A stretch of 64,000 nucleotides of DNA from Pseudomonas sp. BP8. GTDB lineage: Bacteria; Pseudomonadota; Gammaproteobacteria; Pseudomonadales; Pseudomonadaceae. Made by a program: the position numbers and the translations under genes. Positions within the stretch are counted from its first letter, which is position 1. Every line of letters starts with the position of its first letter. Below are positions 33,076 to 41,656 of the stretch, one piece after another. Below the pieces are notes generated by a model. The model was not told the origin of the DNA. It searched no databases and saw only the letters and a list, made by a program, of their open reading frames with translations. The DNA is taken from positions 4,432,501 to 4,496,500 of the forward strand of contig NZ_JAGINK010000001.1 in assembly GCF_017875955.1 (NCBI RefSeq), read 5' to 3'.

Positions 33076-33450
33076 TCAGAATTTGGTTAGAGACAGGCCG
33101 GCCCACGTCGCGAGCAGCCCGCCGATGACGCTGATAGTGGTATAGCCCAAGGCAAGCGGTATCTGCCCGTTTTCCAGGAGCCGTACGGTATCCAGCGAAA
33201 AAGAAGAAAAGGTGGTCAGGCCGCCGAGAAAGCCGACGATCAGCCCGGCGCGCAGTTCGACCGGCACCATCGGCTTGTGCAAGAACAAGCCATAGAGCAG
33301 GCCGATCAGCAGGCAGCCAACCAGATTGACCGCCAGCGTACCGAGATAGAAGTGCCGTGGCCAGTGGGCGCTGACCCAGTTGCTGGTGGCGAAGCGCAAC
33401 AGCGTGCCGGCTACGCCGCCCGCGCTGACAGCGGCAATCAGGGCAATCAC
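33076..33450 (-). CDS. crcB: Fluoride channel CrcB (Fluc)
   Basis: The 124-residue protein has four membrane helices and the Fluc signatures GGVAGTLLRF and GFLGGLTTFSSFSLD, with the Asn in AVNLVGCLL. It exports fluoride as an antiparallel dimer. A single crcB means a homodimer. Its start overlaps the rarA stop by 4 bp (ATGA type). No fluoride riboswitch is seen because it lies inside an operon. Confidence 0.95.
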   Translation of the reverse strand: MIALIAAVSAGGVAGTLLRFATSNWVSAHWPRHFYLGTLAVNLVGCLLIGLLYGLFLHKPMVPVELRAGLIVGFLGGLTTFSSFSLDTVRLLENGQIPLALGYTTISVIGGLLATWAGLSLTKF

Positions 33451-34772
33451 GGCTTTCTCCGTTGCCGCGGGCTGTTGCGGTCGAGCTCGGCCAAGTGGCG
33501 CAGCTTTTCACCGATTTTCAGTTCCAGACCGCGCGGTACCGGTTGGTAATAGGCGCGTGGCTCCAACGCATCCGGGAAGTAGTCTTCACCGGCGGCGTAG
33601 GCATCCGGCTCGTCATGGGCATAGCGGTATTCTTCGCCATAGCCGAGCTGCTTCATCAGTTTGGTCGGTGCATTGCGCAGGTGCAGTGGCACCTCCAGCG
33701 AGCCGTGCTCGGCCGCTTCGCGCAGGGCGGTCTTGAAGCCGACGTACACCGCATTGCTCTTCGGCGCGCAAGCGATGTAAGTGATCGCCTGGGCTACGGC
33801 CAGCTCGCCTTCGGGGCTGCCGAGGCGCTCCTGCACATCCCAGGCCGCCAGGCACAGGCTCAAGGCCCGAGGGTCGGCGTTGCCGATATCCTCACTGGCC
33901 ATGCGCACGACCCGGCGGGCGATATACAACGGGTCACAGCCGCCGTCGAGCATGCGCGCATACCAGTACAAGGCGCCGTCGGGGTTGGAGCCGCGCACGG
34001 ACTTGTGCAGCGCAGAAATCTGGTCATAGAACGCCTCACCGCCCTTGTCGAACCGGCGCCGGCTGTCGCCGAGCAGGCTTTGCAGCATCTCGACGTCGAT
34101 CTCACTGCCATCGTCGGCAAGGTCAGAGGCGTTTTCGAGAAAGTTGAGCATGCGCCGGCCATCGCCGTCGGCGGCGGCCATGAGCATCTTGAACGCCTCG
34201 TCGCCAACCGTCAGCTGGCGCTTGCCCAAGCCGCGCTCCTCGCTCAGGGCGCGGTCGACCAGCTTGCGCAGGGCTGCCTCGTCCAGGCTCTTGAGCACAT
34301 AGACGCGGGCCCGCGAGAGCAAGGCGTTGTTCAGTTCGAAGGACGGGTTCTCGGTGGTCGCGCCGATGAAGATCAGCGTGCCGTCTTCAACGAACGGCAG
34401 AAAGGCATCCTGCTGGGACTTGTTGAAGCGGTGGACTTCGTCAACGAAGAGGATGGTCCGCCGGCCGTACTGGGCGGCTTGCTGCTTGGCCACCTCGACC
34501 GCCTGGCGGATTTCCTTGACCCCGGCCAGTACCGCTGAAACCGTCTCGAAATGAGCATCACAGAACTGCGCCAGCAGCCGCGCCAGGGTGGTCTTGCCCA
34601 CCCCGGGCGGGCCCCAGAAGATCATCGAGTGCAGCGCACCCTGCTCCAGCGCTTCGCGTAGCGGCTTGCCCCGGGCCAGCAGATGCTCCTGACCGACATA
34701 CTCGTCCAGGTTGGACGGGCGCAGGCGGGCGGCCAGGGGCTGGGCGACGGGTTCGCTTCGAAACAGGTCCAT
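33447..34772 (-). CDS. rarA: Replication-associated recombination protein RarA (MgsA)
   Basis: The 441-residue AAA+ ATPase has Walker A GPPGVGKTT, Walker B LFVDEVHRFN and the MgsA C-terminal domain with RDAPTKLMKQLGYG-like residues (LRNAPTKLMKQLGYGEEY). It acts at stalled replication forks and binds SSB. It starts 12 bp after lolA and overlaps crcB by 4 bp, so it belongs to the ftsK-lolA-rarA-crcB-serS-cysG run. Confidence 0.96.
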   Translation of the reverse strand: MDLFRSEPVAQPLAARLRPSNLDEYVGQEHLLARGKPLREALEQGALHSMIFWGPPGVGKTTLARLLAQFCDAHFETVSAVLAGVKEIRQAVEVAKQQAAQYGRRTILFVDEVHRFNKSQQDAFLPFVEDGTLIFIGATTENPSFELNNALLSRARVYVLKSLDEAALRKLVDRALSEERGLGKRQLTVGDEAFKMLMAAADGDGRRMLNFLENASDLADDGSEIDVEMLQSLLGDSRRRFDKGGEAFYDQISALHKSVRGSNPDGALYWYARMLDGGCDPLYIARRVVRMASEDIGNADPRALSLCLAAWDVQERLGSPEGELAVAQAITYIACAPKSNAVYVGFKTALREAAEHGSLEVPLHLRNAPTKLMKQLGYGEEYRYAHDEPDAYAAGEDYFPDALEPRAYYQPVPRGLELKIGEKLRHLAELDRNSPRQRRKP

Positions 34773-34784
34773 GACGCTCTCTCG

Positions 34785-35408
34785 TTACTCCTGGATGACG
34801 TCTGCGCCAGCCGGGATCTTGAACTGGAACTTGTCCGCCGGGACGGCCTGGTTGGCCTTGACCCCATTGAACAGGATATTGGTGCGCTGGCCGACACTGT
34901 CGATCAGTTGCATGTCGTTGATCAGGCCCTTGCGGAATGATACGCGCAGCGAGTCGAACAGGGTGTCCTTGGTTTTCGGCTTCAAGGTGAAGTCCATGAC
35001 CTCGCCCTGCTCCTTGGAGACGATGTCAAAGCTCTGGCTGATCTTCGACACATCGCCCGACAGCAGCAGCGCCGGGGTCTGGTTCAGGCGCACGTCGAGT
35101 TTCTTGACGGTGGCCTGCTCCAGATCCGGGTCCCACAGGGTCACGTTCTTGCCATCCGACACCACCACCTGCTCCTGGGGAGCATCGGTGTGCCAGTAGA
35201 ACAGGCCAGGACGCTTGACCGTCATCTTGCCTGTGGTCTCCTGCAGGCTGGTGCCGCCGGCATCCAGGGTCAGTTGGGAGAAGTTGGCCTCGATGGTCTG
35301 CGACTTCTCGAGCAACTGGGTCAAACGCGCCACGTCCTGCTCACCGGCCTGAGCCGACAGGGTGCCCAAGGTCAGGGCAGAAACCAACAGCATGCGAATC
35401 GCGCGCAT
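34785..35408 (-). CDS. lolA: Outer-membrane lipoprotein carrier LolA
   Basis: The 207-residue precursor has a signal peptide (ending TLSAQA, about residue 20) and the LolA fold: SQTIEANFSQLTLDAGG, GKMTVKRPGLFYWHTDAP and LWDPDLEQATVKKLD. It shuttles lipoproteins through the periplasm from LolCDE to LolB. The ATG at 35408 has GAGGA upstream; the frame continues upstream to 35471 but that would bury the signal peptide. It lies 62 bp after ftsK. Confidence 0.96.
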   Translation of the reverse strand: MRAIRMLLVSALTLGTLSAQAGEQDVARLTQLLEKSQTIEANFSQLTLDAGGTSLQETTGKMTVKRPGLFYWHTDAPQEQVVVSDGKNVTLWDPDLEQATVKKLDVRLNQTPALLLSGDVSKISQSFDIVSKEQGEVMDFTLKPKTKDTLFDSLRVSFRKGLINDMQLIDSVGQRTNILFNGVKANQAVPADKFQFKIPAGADVIQE

Positions 35409-35470
35409 GGGAATCCTCGTAGAACAGTGAATGGGCCGGGCCCCAGCGTTGGCGCCCGGCAAGGTGATCA

Positions 35471-37882
35471 TTAGTCGCGTGGGCCGCCCGGAGCAATCAC
35501 TTCGCGCGAGCCGTTGGTGTTCATCGGGGTGACGACGCCGGCCATCTCCATCGACTCGATCATCCGCGCGGCGCGGTTATAACCGATCTTCAACTTGCGC
35601 TGCACCGCGGAAATCGACGCGCGACGGCTTTCCAGGACGAACTGCACGGCCTCGTCGTAGAGGGCATCGGTTTCGGCATCATCACTGTCGCCGCCACCGC
35701 CGCCACCGTCAAAGCCGCTACCGGCTTCTTCGACGCCGCTGAGGATGTCGTCGTTGTAGTCCGGCGCGCCACGCAGTTTCCACGCCTCGACCACGCGGTG
35801 GACCTCTTCGTCGGAGACGAACGCACCGTGGACGCGGATTGGCAGGCTGGTGCCCGGCGGCATGTAGAGCATGTCACCGTGGCCGAGCAACTGCTCGGCG
35901 CCGCCCTGGTCGATGATGGTCCGCGAGTCGATCTTGCTCGACACCTGGAACGCCATGCGGGTCGGAATGTTGGCCTTGATCAGGCCGGTGATGACGTCAA
36001 CCGAGGGCCGCTGGGTGGCGAGGATCAGGTGGATACCGGCCGCACGGGCCTTCTGCGCGATCCGAGCGATGAGCTCTTCGACCTTCTTGCCGACGATCAT
36101 CATCATGTCGGCGAACTCGTCGACCACCACCACGATGGTCGGCAGGGTCTTCAGTGCAGGTGGCTCGTCATCCATGCTTTCGCGGCGGAACAGCGGGTCG
36201 TGGATGACTTCACCAGCTTCCTGGGCGTCCTTGATCTTGCGGTTGAAGCCGGCCAGGTTACGCACGCCCATCGCTGCCATCAGCTTGTAGCGCCGCTCCA
36301 TCTCGGCCACGCTCCAGCGCAGCGCGTTGGCGGCGTCCTTCATGTCGGTGACCACCGGGCAGAGCAGGTGCGGAATGCCTTCGTAGATCGACAATTCGAG
36401 CATCTTCGGGTCGATCATGATCAGTCGCGCGTCTTCCGGGCCGGACTTGAACAGGATCGACAGGATCATCGCGTTGACCCCCACCGACTTACCCGAACCG
36501 GTGGTACCGGCCACCAGCAAGTGAGGCATCTTGGCCAGGTCGGTGATCACCGGCTTGCCGCCGATGTCGTGGCCCAGGGCCAGGGCGACGGGCGACTTGG
36601 CCTCGTCGTACTGCGACGACGAAAGCACTTCGGAGAAACGCACCATCTGCCGGTTCTCGTTGGGGATCTCGATGCCGACCGTGGTCTTGCCAGGGATCAC
36701 CTCGACCACCCGCACGCTGGTCACCGCCAGCGAACGGGCGAGGTCCTTGGCCAGGTTGGAGATGCGGCTGACCTTGACGCCTGCGGCCGGCTGGATCTCG
36801 TAACGGGTAATCACCGGGCCCGGATGAATCGAGTCGACCGAGACTTCGACGCCGAACTCCTTGAGCTTGATTTCCAGCAGATGGCCGACGCCGGCCAGCG
36901 ATTCTGGCGAGTATTCGATCTTCTTTTCTTCTGCCGGGTCGAGGATGGAGATCGACGGCAGGGTGCCCTCGACCGCGCTGTCGACAAACAGCGGGGCCTG
37001 TTTTTCTTTCTGCACCCGCTTGCTCGGCTCGGGCGCCTTGACCGGCGCCGGCATGATCACCGGTGCCGGCTGCTGTTCGCGCTGGGCAACGTGCTTGGTC
37101 AGGGCATCGTCACGCTCGATGATGCGCTCACGGGCCTTGACCTGCTCACGCTTGTCGGCAACCACCGGCGCGACCACGACATTGACCTGCTCATCCACTT
37201 CGCGCAGCTGGGCTACCAGGCGCTTGCGCTCGTTGCGCGCCTCCCACCAGCGATTGGCCGCGCCTTGCACCAGCTCGAACAGGTCGAGGGTGATCTTGCC
37301 GGTAAGGTCCATGACCTTGAACCACGACAGGTCGGTAAACACGGTCAGGCCGAACAGGAACAAGGCAATGAACATCAGCGTGCTGCCCTGCACGTTCAGC
37401 AGGTTGCGCGCCAGGTCGCCAAGGCTTTCGCCCAGGGCGCCCCCGGCGGAGAACGGCAGGCTCGCCGACGGGTGGAAATGGATATGCGCCAGCGCCGCGC
37501 CCGACAGCACCAGGAACACCAGCCCGATCAGCCGCCAGGAGAATAGCCAGCCGCTCCACTGCCACGGCTGGTGCCGTTCGCGGAAGATCTGCCAGGTCTT
37601 GATTGCCAGCAGCAACGGGAAGATATAGGCGAAATAGCCCAGCACCATGAACAGGATGTCGGCGAAGTAGGCACCGGCGCGGCCGGCGGCGTTCTGCACC
37701 TGGTCGACATTGCTCGTATGGGTGAAGCCCGGGTCGGCCGTGTCGTAGGTCAGCAGGGCCATCCACAGGTACAGGCACAGGGCACCGACGGCGATCAGCG
37801 CACCTTCCTTGAGGCGGTAGTGCAGCTGCTGACGCCACAGGGGCACAGGCAGAGGGGGCGGAGTTGCGGTGGATTTCTTCAA
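35471..37882 (-). CDS. ftsK: DNA translocase FtsK
   Basis: The 803-residue protein has four N-terminal membrane helices (to about 190), a Pro/Glu-rich linker, a RecA-like motor with Walker A GTTGSGKS (about 457-464) and Walker B VVVDEFADMM, and a C-terminal gamma winged helix (ALYDEAVQFVLESRRASISAVQRKLKIGYNRAARMIE region) that reads KOPS sites. It pumps DNA toward dif during septation. The start is a TTG at 37882 (leading to KKSTATPPPLP) with AGGA 11 nt upstream. A longer frame to 38290 carries non-family sequence and was rejected. Confidence 0.94.
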   Translation of the reverse strand: MKKSTATPPPLPVPLWRQQLHYRLKEGALIAVGALCLYLWMALLTYDTADPGFTHTSNVDQVQNAAGRAGAYFADILFMVLGYFAYIFPLLLAIKTWQIFRERHQPWQWSGWLFSWRLIGLVFLVLSGAALAHIHFHPSASLPFSAGGALGESLGDLARNLLNVQGSTLMFIALFLFGLTVFTDLSWFKVMDLTGKITLDLFELVQGAANRWWEARNERKRLVAQLREVDEQVNVVVAPVVADKREQVKARERIIERDDALTKHVAQREQQPAPVIMPAPVKAPEPSKRVQKEKQAPLFVDSAVEGTLPSISILDPAEEKKIEYSPESLAGVGHLLEIKLKEFGVEVSVDSIHPGPVITRYEIQPAAGVKVSRISNLAKDLARSLAVTSVRVVEVIPGKTTVGIEIPNENRQMVRFSEVLSSSQYDEAKSPVALALGHDIGGKPVITDLAKMPHLLVAGTTGSGKSVGVNAMILSILFKSGPEDARLIMIDPKMLELSIYEGIPHLLCPVVTDMKDAANALRWSVAEMERRYKLMAAMGVRNLAGFNRKIKDAQEAGEVIHDPLFRRESMDDEPPALKTLPTIVVVVDEFADMMMIVGKKVEELIARIAQKARAAGIHLILATQRPSVDVITGLIKANIPTRMAFQVSSKIDSRTIIDQGGAEQLLGHGDMLYMPPGTSLPIRVHGAFVSDEEVHRVVEAWKLRGAPDYNDDILSGVEEAGSGFDGGGGGGDSDDAETDALYDEAVQFVLESRRASISAVQRKLKIGYNRAARMIESMEMAGVVTPMNTNGSREVIAPGGPRD

Positions 37883-38222
37883 AACGCGTCTATTCCTGCG
37901 CTTGCTGCGCGTCCAGTAGTGATCGACCCGGTGTTCGGCCAATGAACCACTACTTTTAACATTACTGCCCGCCAGCCGCCATGGGCGGCACGCCAGAGAC
38001 GGCGTGAGGAGGCAATCTTCTATGCGTGCAATTTGAGCATGCATTTTCTTTTGTGACAAAGGCTTATGCTGTGTTTTTGCACAGGTGTGACAACAAAGCG
38101 TGCAGATGGTGCCGGATAGCTGATTAATGTGTAGGAAATCTACCCCCCATGGCCATGATTGACCTCGATTCCCGCTCGCGCCATGCTGGCCTCCCTCCCC
38201 TCCCCCACCGCATTGGACGCCC
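37883..38222. other. Divergent ftsK/aat intergenic region
   Basis: These 340 bp hold the promoters of ftsK (minus) and aat (plus). Frames that run through it on both strands lack family character. No REP, terminator or RNA was recognised. A GTGTGACAACAAAG-like A-rich patch at 38085-38098 is the only notable composition shift. Confidence 0.45.
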
Positions 38223-38903
38223 ATGCTCACCTGGCTGACCCGCGACTCGCTGACCTTCCCGCCGCTGGCAAAGGCCCTGCAGGAGCCCAACGGCCTGCTC
38301 GCCGCCGGCGGTGATCTGACCCCTGAGCGCCTGATCCAGGCCTACCGCCATGGCTGCTTCCCCTGGTACCAGGACGGCCAGCCGATCCTCTGGTGGTCAC
38401 CCGACCCACGCACCGTGCTGTTTCCCGAAGAGCTGCACGTGTCGCGTTCGCTGGCCAAGCTGATCCGCCAAGGCCGCTACCAGGTCAGTTTCGACACGGA
38501 CTTCGCCGCAGTCATCGCGGCCTGCGCCGCACCACGCGATTACGCCGACGGCACCTGGATCACCGACACCATGCGCGCCGCCTACTGCGAGCTGCACCGG
38601 CGCGGCATCGCCCACTCGGTTGAAGTGCGCCTAGACGGTGAGCTGGTGGGCGGCCTGTACGGCCTGGCGATGGGCCAGCTGTTTTTCGGTGAGTCGATGT
38701 TCAGCCGTGCCGACAATGCCTCCAAGGTCGGTTTCGTGACCCTGGTCGAGCACCTGCGCCAAGCCGGTTTTGCCCTGATCGACTGCCAGATGCCGACCAA
38801 CCACCTGCATAGCCTCGGCGCCCGAGCGATCAGCCGCGACAGTTTTGCCGACCATCTGGCGCGCCACCTCGATCAGCCCAGCAGCGCCAGCTGGGTTCGC
38901 TAG
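38223..38903 (+). CDS. aat: Leucyl/phenylalanyl-tRNA-protein transferase
   Basis: The 226-residue protein has family marks: PNGLLAAGGDLTPERL near the N-terminus, HGCFPWY, WWSPDPR, and GLYGLAMGQLFFGESMFS. It transfers Leu or Phe from charged tRNA to proteins with N-terminal Arg or Lys, creating a ClpS-recognised degron. It is followed 55 bp later by bpt, the second N-degron transferase, then infA. Confidence 0.97.
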   Translation: MLTWLTRDSLTFPPLAKALQEPNGLLAAGGDLTPERLIQAYRHGCFPWYQDGQPILWWSPDPRTVLFPEELHVSRSLAKLIRQGRYQVSFDTDFAAVIAACAAPRDYADGTWITDTMRAAYCELHRRGIAHSVEVRLDGELVGGLYGLAMGQLFFGESMFSRADNASKVGFVTLVEHLRQAGFALIDCQMPTNHLHSLGARAISRDSFADHLARHLDQPSSASWVR

Positions 38904-38958
38904 GCGAGTTTGCAGAGCTGGCTTACACTTAATGCAAAGTCTTGCCGAGGGGTTGATC

Positions 38959-39666
38959 ATGACAGAGTTGGCGCGGTTGAAGTTTTATGCCACTCAACCC
39001 CACTCCTGCAGCTACCTGCCGGACGAACAGGCCACTACGCTGTTCCTCGACCCTAGCCAGCCGATGGACGTGCATGTGTATGCCGACCTGTCGGAGATGG
39101 GCTTTCGCCGTAGCGGCGATCACCTTTATCGCCCGCATTGTCAGAACTGCAACGCCTGTGTACCGGCACGCATCCCCACTGCGCGGTTCATCCCCAACCG
39201 CCAGCAACGACGAATTCTCAAGCGCAACAGCGACTTGACCGTGACCGCCGCACGCCCGGCGTTCAAGGAAGAATATTTCGACCTGTACCGGCGCTATATC
39301 GAGCAGCGCCACAGTGATGGCGACATGTATCCACCCAGTCGCGATCAGTTTTCCACCTTTTTGGTGCGCGATCTGCCATTCTGCTGGTTCTACGAGTTTC
39401 GCCTCGAGGGTCGTCTGCTGGCGATTGCCGTCTGCGACATGCTGCCCAACGGGCTTTCTGCGGTCTACACCTTCTACGAGCCTGATGAAGAGCGCCGCAG
39501 CCTGGGGCGCTTCGCCATTCTCTGGCAGATCACCGAAGCCCTGCGGCTAAACCTCGAAGCGGTCTACCTTGGCTACTGGATCAAGAACTGCAAGAAGATG
39601 AACTACAAGACCCAGTACCGCCCCATCGAACTGCTGATCAACCAACGTTGGGTCAGCCTCAATTGA
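38959..39666 (+). CDS. bpt: Aspartate/glutamate leucyltransferase Bpt
   Basis: The 235-residue protein is an Ate1-like aminoacyl-tRNA transferase of the bacterial Bpt type. Cysteine-rich LYRPHCQNCNACVPARIP and the C-terminal YLGYWIKNCKKMNYKTQY are family signatures. It adds Leu to N-terminal Asp or Glu. The ATG at 38959 has GAGG upstream (GCCGAGGGGTTGATC). It is often annotated ate; the prokaryotic enzyme uses Leu rather than Arg. Confidence 0.95.
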   Translation: MTELARLKFYATQPHSCSYLPDEQATTLFLDPSQPMDVHVYADLSEMGFRRSGDHLYRPHCQNCNACVPARIPTARFIPNRQQRRILKRNSDLTVTAARPAFKEEYFDLYRRYIEQRHSDGDMYPPSRDQFSTFLVRDLPFCWFYEFRLEGRLLAIAVCDMLPNGLSAVYTFYEPDEERRSLGRFAILWQITEALRLNLEAVYLGYWIKNCKKMNYKTQYRPIELLINQRWVSLN

Positions 39667-39671
39667 AAGCA

Positions 39672-39701
39672 TTGGCTTGAAATACTCTTTTCGGGCATAA
39701 T
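39672..39701 (+). promoter_or_regulatory. Candidate infA promoter
   Basis: TTGGCT and CATAAT are spaced by 18 bp, ending 67 bp before the infA ATG. The spacing is slightly long and the -35 box imperfect. Confidence 0.5.
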
Positions 39702-39768
39702 CCACGCCACTTTTTTGCCCGGTGCAGTTGCGCGTCGGGCCTACACTGGATACCGAGGGCTTTACTGC

Positions 39769-39987
39769 ATGTCGAAAGAAGACAGCTTCGAAATGGAAGG
39801 CACTGTCGTCGACACCCTGCCCAACACCATGTTCCGCGTGGAGTTGGAAAATGGGCACGTCGTAACCGCGCATATCTCCGGGAAAATGCGCAAGAACTAC
39901 ATCCGTATTCTCACTGGCGACAAGGTCCGCGTCGAGCTGACGCCTTATGACCTGAGCAAGGGCCGCATCACCTACCGCGCCCGTTAA
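39769..39987 (+). CDS. infA: Translation initiation factor IF-1
   Basis: The 72-residue OB-fold protein matches IF-1 from end to end ([18 protein letters not shown] to [11 protein letters not shown]). It binds the 30S A site during initiation. It is the last gene of aat-bpt-infA and is followed by a strong terminator at 39999. Confidence 0.98.
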
Positions 39988-39998
39988 GCTCCAGCCAT

Positions 39999-40030
39999 GA
40001 AAAAGCCCGGCCAATGTGCCGGGCTTTTTT
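39999..40030 (+). terminator. Intrinsic terminator after infA
   Basis: AAGCCCGGC pairs with GCCGGGCTT around a short loop, followed by a T6 run. Confidence 0.93.
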
Positions 40031-40424
40031 GTGGTTTTGCGCGGAGTGTTGAGGGATATGATCTGTTGGCTTGGCTTGGCTGGCTGGCTGGCGGGCTTAG
40101 GCATCGTGGGCTTATCCATTTGATGTGGTGGCACCACTGGCCCCTTCCGCCCTTACGGCGGGTCACTTTTTTTCTTGGAAAAAAGTAACCAAAAACCGCT
40201 TGCTCCATCATACGGCCCTTCGCTGCGCTCCGGGTCCCCTCGCTCCGGTCTTGCTCCGGGAGGACCGCGCTGTACGGCCCATCCTGGGCCTCAGCGCTTT
40301 CCGGCCATCCCTGGCCTCCACCTCCCTACGCAAGACCTCCACTCGGCCTCCTGAAGTCGCGAAGTTACGGGCGGAGCCTGGGCTGGCGTTGTTTTTGATA
40401 GTGGCAGTTGGGGTGGACATTCTG

Positions 40425-40533
40425 GCCTCTTCGCGGGACAAGTCGGATCGCCGCACCGCCGCTCCTACAGGTATGGCGCCGAATTCAAAATTTGCGTAAA
40501 TCCTGTAGGAGCGGGCTTGCCCCGCGAAGAGGC
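40425..40533. repeat. REP pair, element B module 1, left copy interrupted
   Basis: The left REP reads GCGGGACAAG, then 17 extra bases (TCGGATCGCCGCACCGC), then CGCTCCTACAG; the right copy is intact. Confidence 0.8.
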
Positions 40534-40765
40534 CGGTACTGCCAATGCAAATCGCAGGGCGCAGCCCTGCCAGCCACACCACAAATCCTCTCGTAAACAA
40601 ACAAAGCGAGAGCGCAGCGATTCGCCCGCCGTTGCCCTGGCTGTTGATCTTGATCTTGCTATTGATCTACCAGCGACCTGCACTCGGCCTACTGAAGTCG
40701 CGACGTTACGGGTGGTGTCTGGGCTGGCGTTGTCTTCGATAGTGCCATGGGTGGTGGATATTCGG

Positions 40766-40859
40766 GCCTCTTCGCGGGGCAAGCCCGCTCCTACAGGTAT
40801 GGCGCCGAATTCAAAATTTGCGTAAATCCTGTAGGAGCGGGCTTGCCCCGCGAAGAGGC
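40766..40859. repeat. REP pair, element B module 2
   Basis: Both REP copies are intact and inverted around a spacer with GAATTCAAAATTTGCG. Confidence 0.88.
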
Positions 40860-41092
40860 CGGTACTGCCAATGCAAATCGCAGGGCGCAGCCCTGCCAGC
40901 CACACCACAAATCCTCTCGCAAACAAACAAAGCGAGCGCTCAGCGATTCGCCTGCCGCTGCCCTAGCTGTTGATCTTGATCTTGCTATTGATCTACCAGC
41001 GACCTGCACTCCGGCCTCCTGAAGTCGCAAAGTTACGGGTGGTGTCTGGGCTGGCGTTGTCTTCGATAGTGGCATGGGTGGTGGATATTCGG

Positions 41093-41187
41093 GCCTCTTC
41101 GCGGGACAAGCCCGCTCCTACAGGATTTGCGCCGAATTCAAAATTTGCGCAATACCTGTAGGAGCGGGCTTGCCCCGCGAAGAGGCC
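41093..41187. repeat. REP pair, element B module 3
   Basis: Inverted REPs around a spacer nearly identical to that of module 2; the left copy has GGGACAAG in place of GGGGCAAG. Confidence 0.88.
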
Positions 41188-41656
41188 GGTACTGCCAATG
41201 CAAATCGCAGGGCGCAGCCCTGCCCCGCCACCCCACAAATCCGCTGGTAAATAAACAAAGCGAGAGCGCAGCGATTCGCCTGCCGTTGCCCTGGCTGTTG
41301 ATCTTGCTCTTGATCTGGCTCTTGATCTACCAGCGACTTCAGGAGGCCGAGTGGAGGTCTTGCGCAGGGAGGTGGAGGCCATGGATGGCCGGAAAGCGCT
41401 GAGGCCCAGGATGGGCCGTACAGCGCGGTCCTCCCGGAGCAAGACCGGAGCGAGGGAACCCCGAAGCGAAGCGTAGGGGCCGGATGCAGGAGCAAGCGGT
41501 TTTTGGTTACTTTTTTCCAAGAAAACAAGTGACCCGCCGTAAGGGCGGAAGGGGCCAGCAGCTACACCACATCAAATGGATAAGCCCCACCACACAAGAC
41601 CCACCCCCACCCCACCAATCCGTTCCGGGACCGCCAAGCGGCCCCGGATCTAGCGA

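Larger units (their letters stand above)
40108..41588. repeat. Composite palindromic element B
   Basis: This longer sister of element A has left arm 40108-40360 and right arm 41337-41588, near-perfect inverted copies of each other and of the element A arms. Between them are three tandem modules of about 327-341 bp (40341-40681, 40682-41008, 41009-41336). Each begins with a piece of arm end (ACTCGGCCTCCTGAAGTCGC-like), carries a REP pair and ends in variable TTGATC repeats before TACCAGCGAC. It lies between convergent infA and clpA, beginning about 80 bp after the infA terminator. No protein-coding gene is supported inside it. Confidence 0.92.

Noticed and set aside
33037..33500. Fluoride riboswitch for crcB
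   Set aside because: crcB starts within the end of rarA and no crcB-motif structure was recognised upstream.
35798..37546. 582-residue Asp/His-rich frame opposite ftsK
   Set aside because: Antisense shadow of a highly expressed conserved gene.
40108..41588. Element B as an insertion sequence or CRISPR array
   Set aside because: No transposase, no evenly spaced short repeats with unique spacers; the repeats are long modules within inverted arms.
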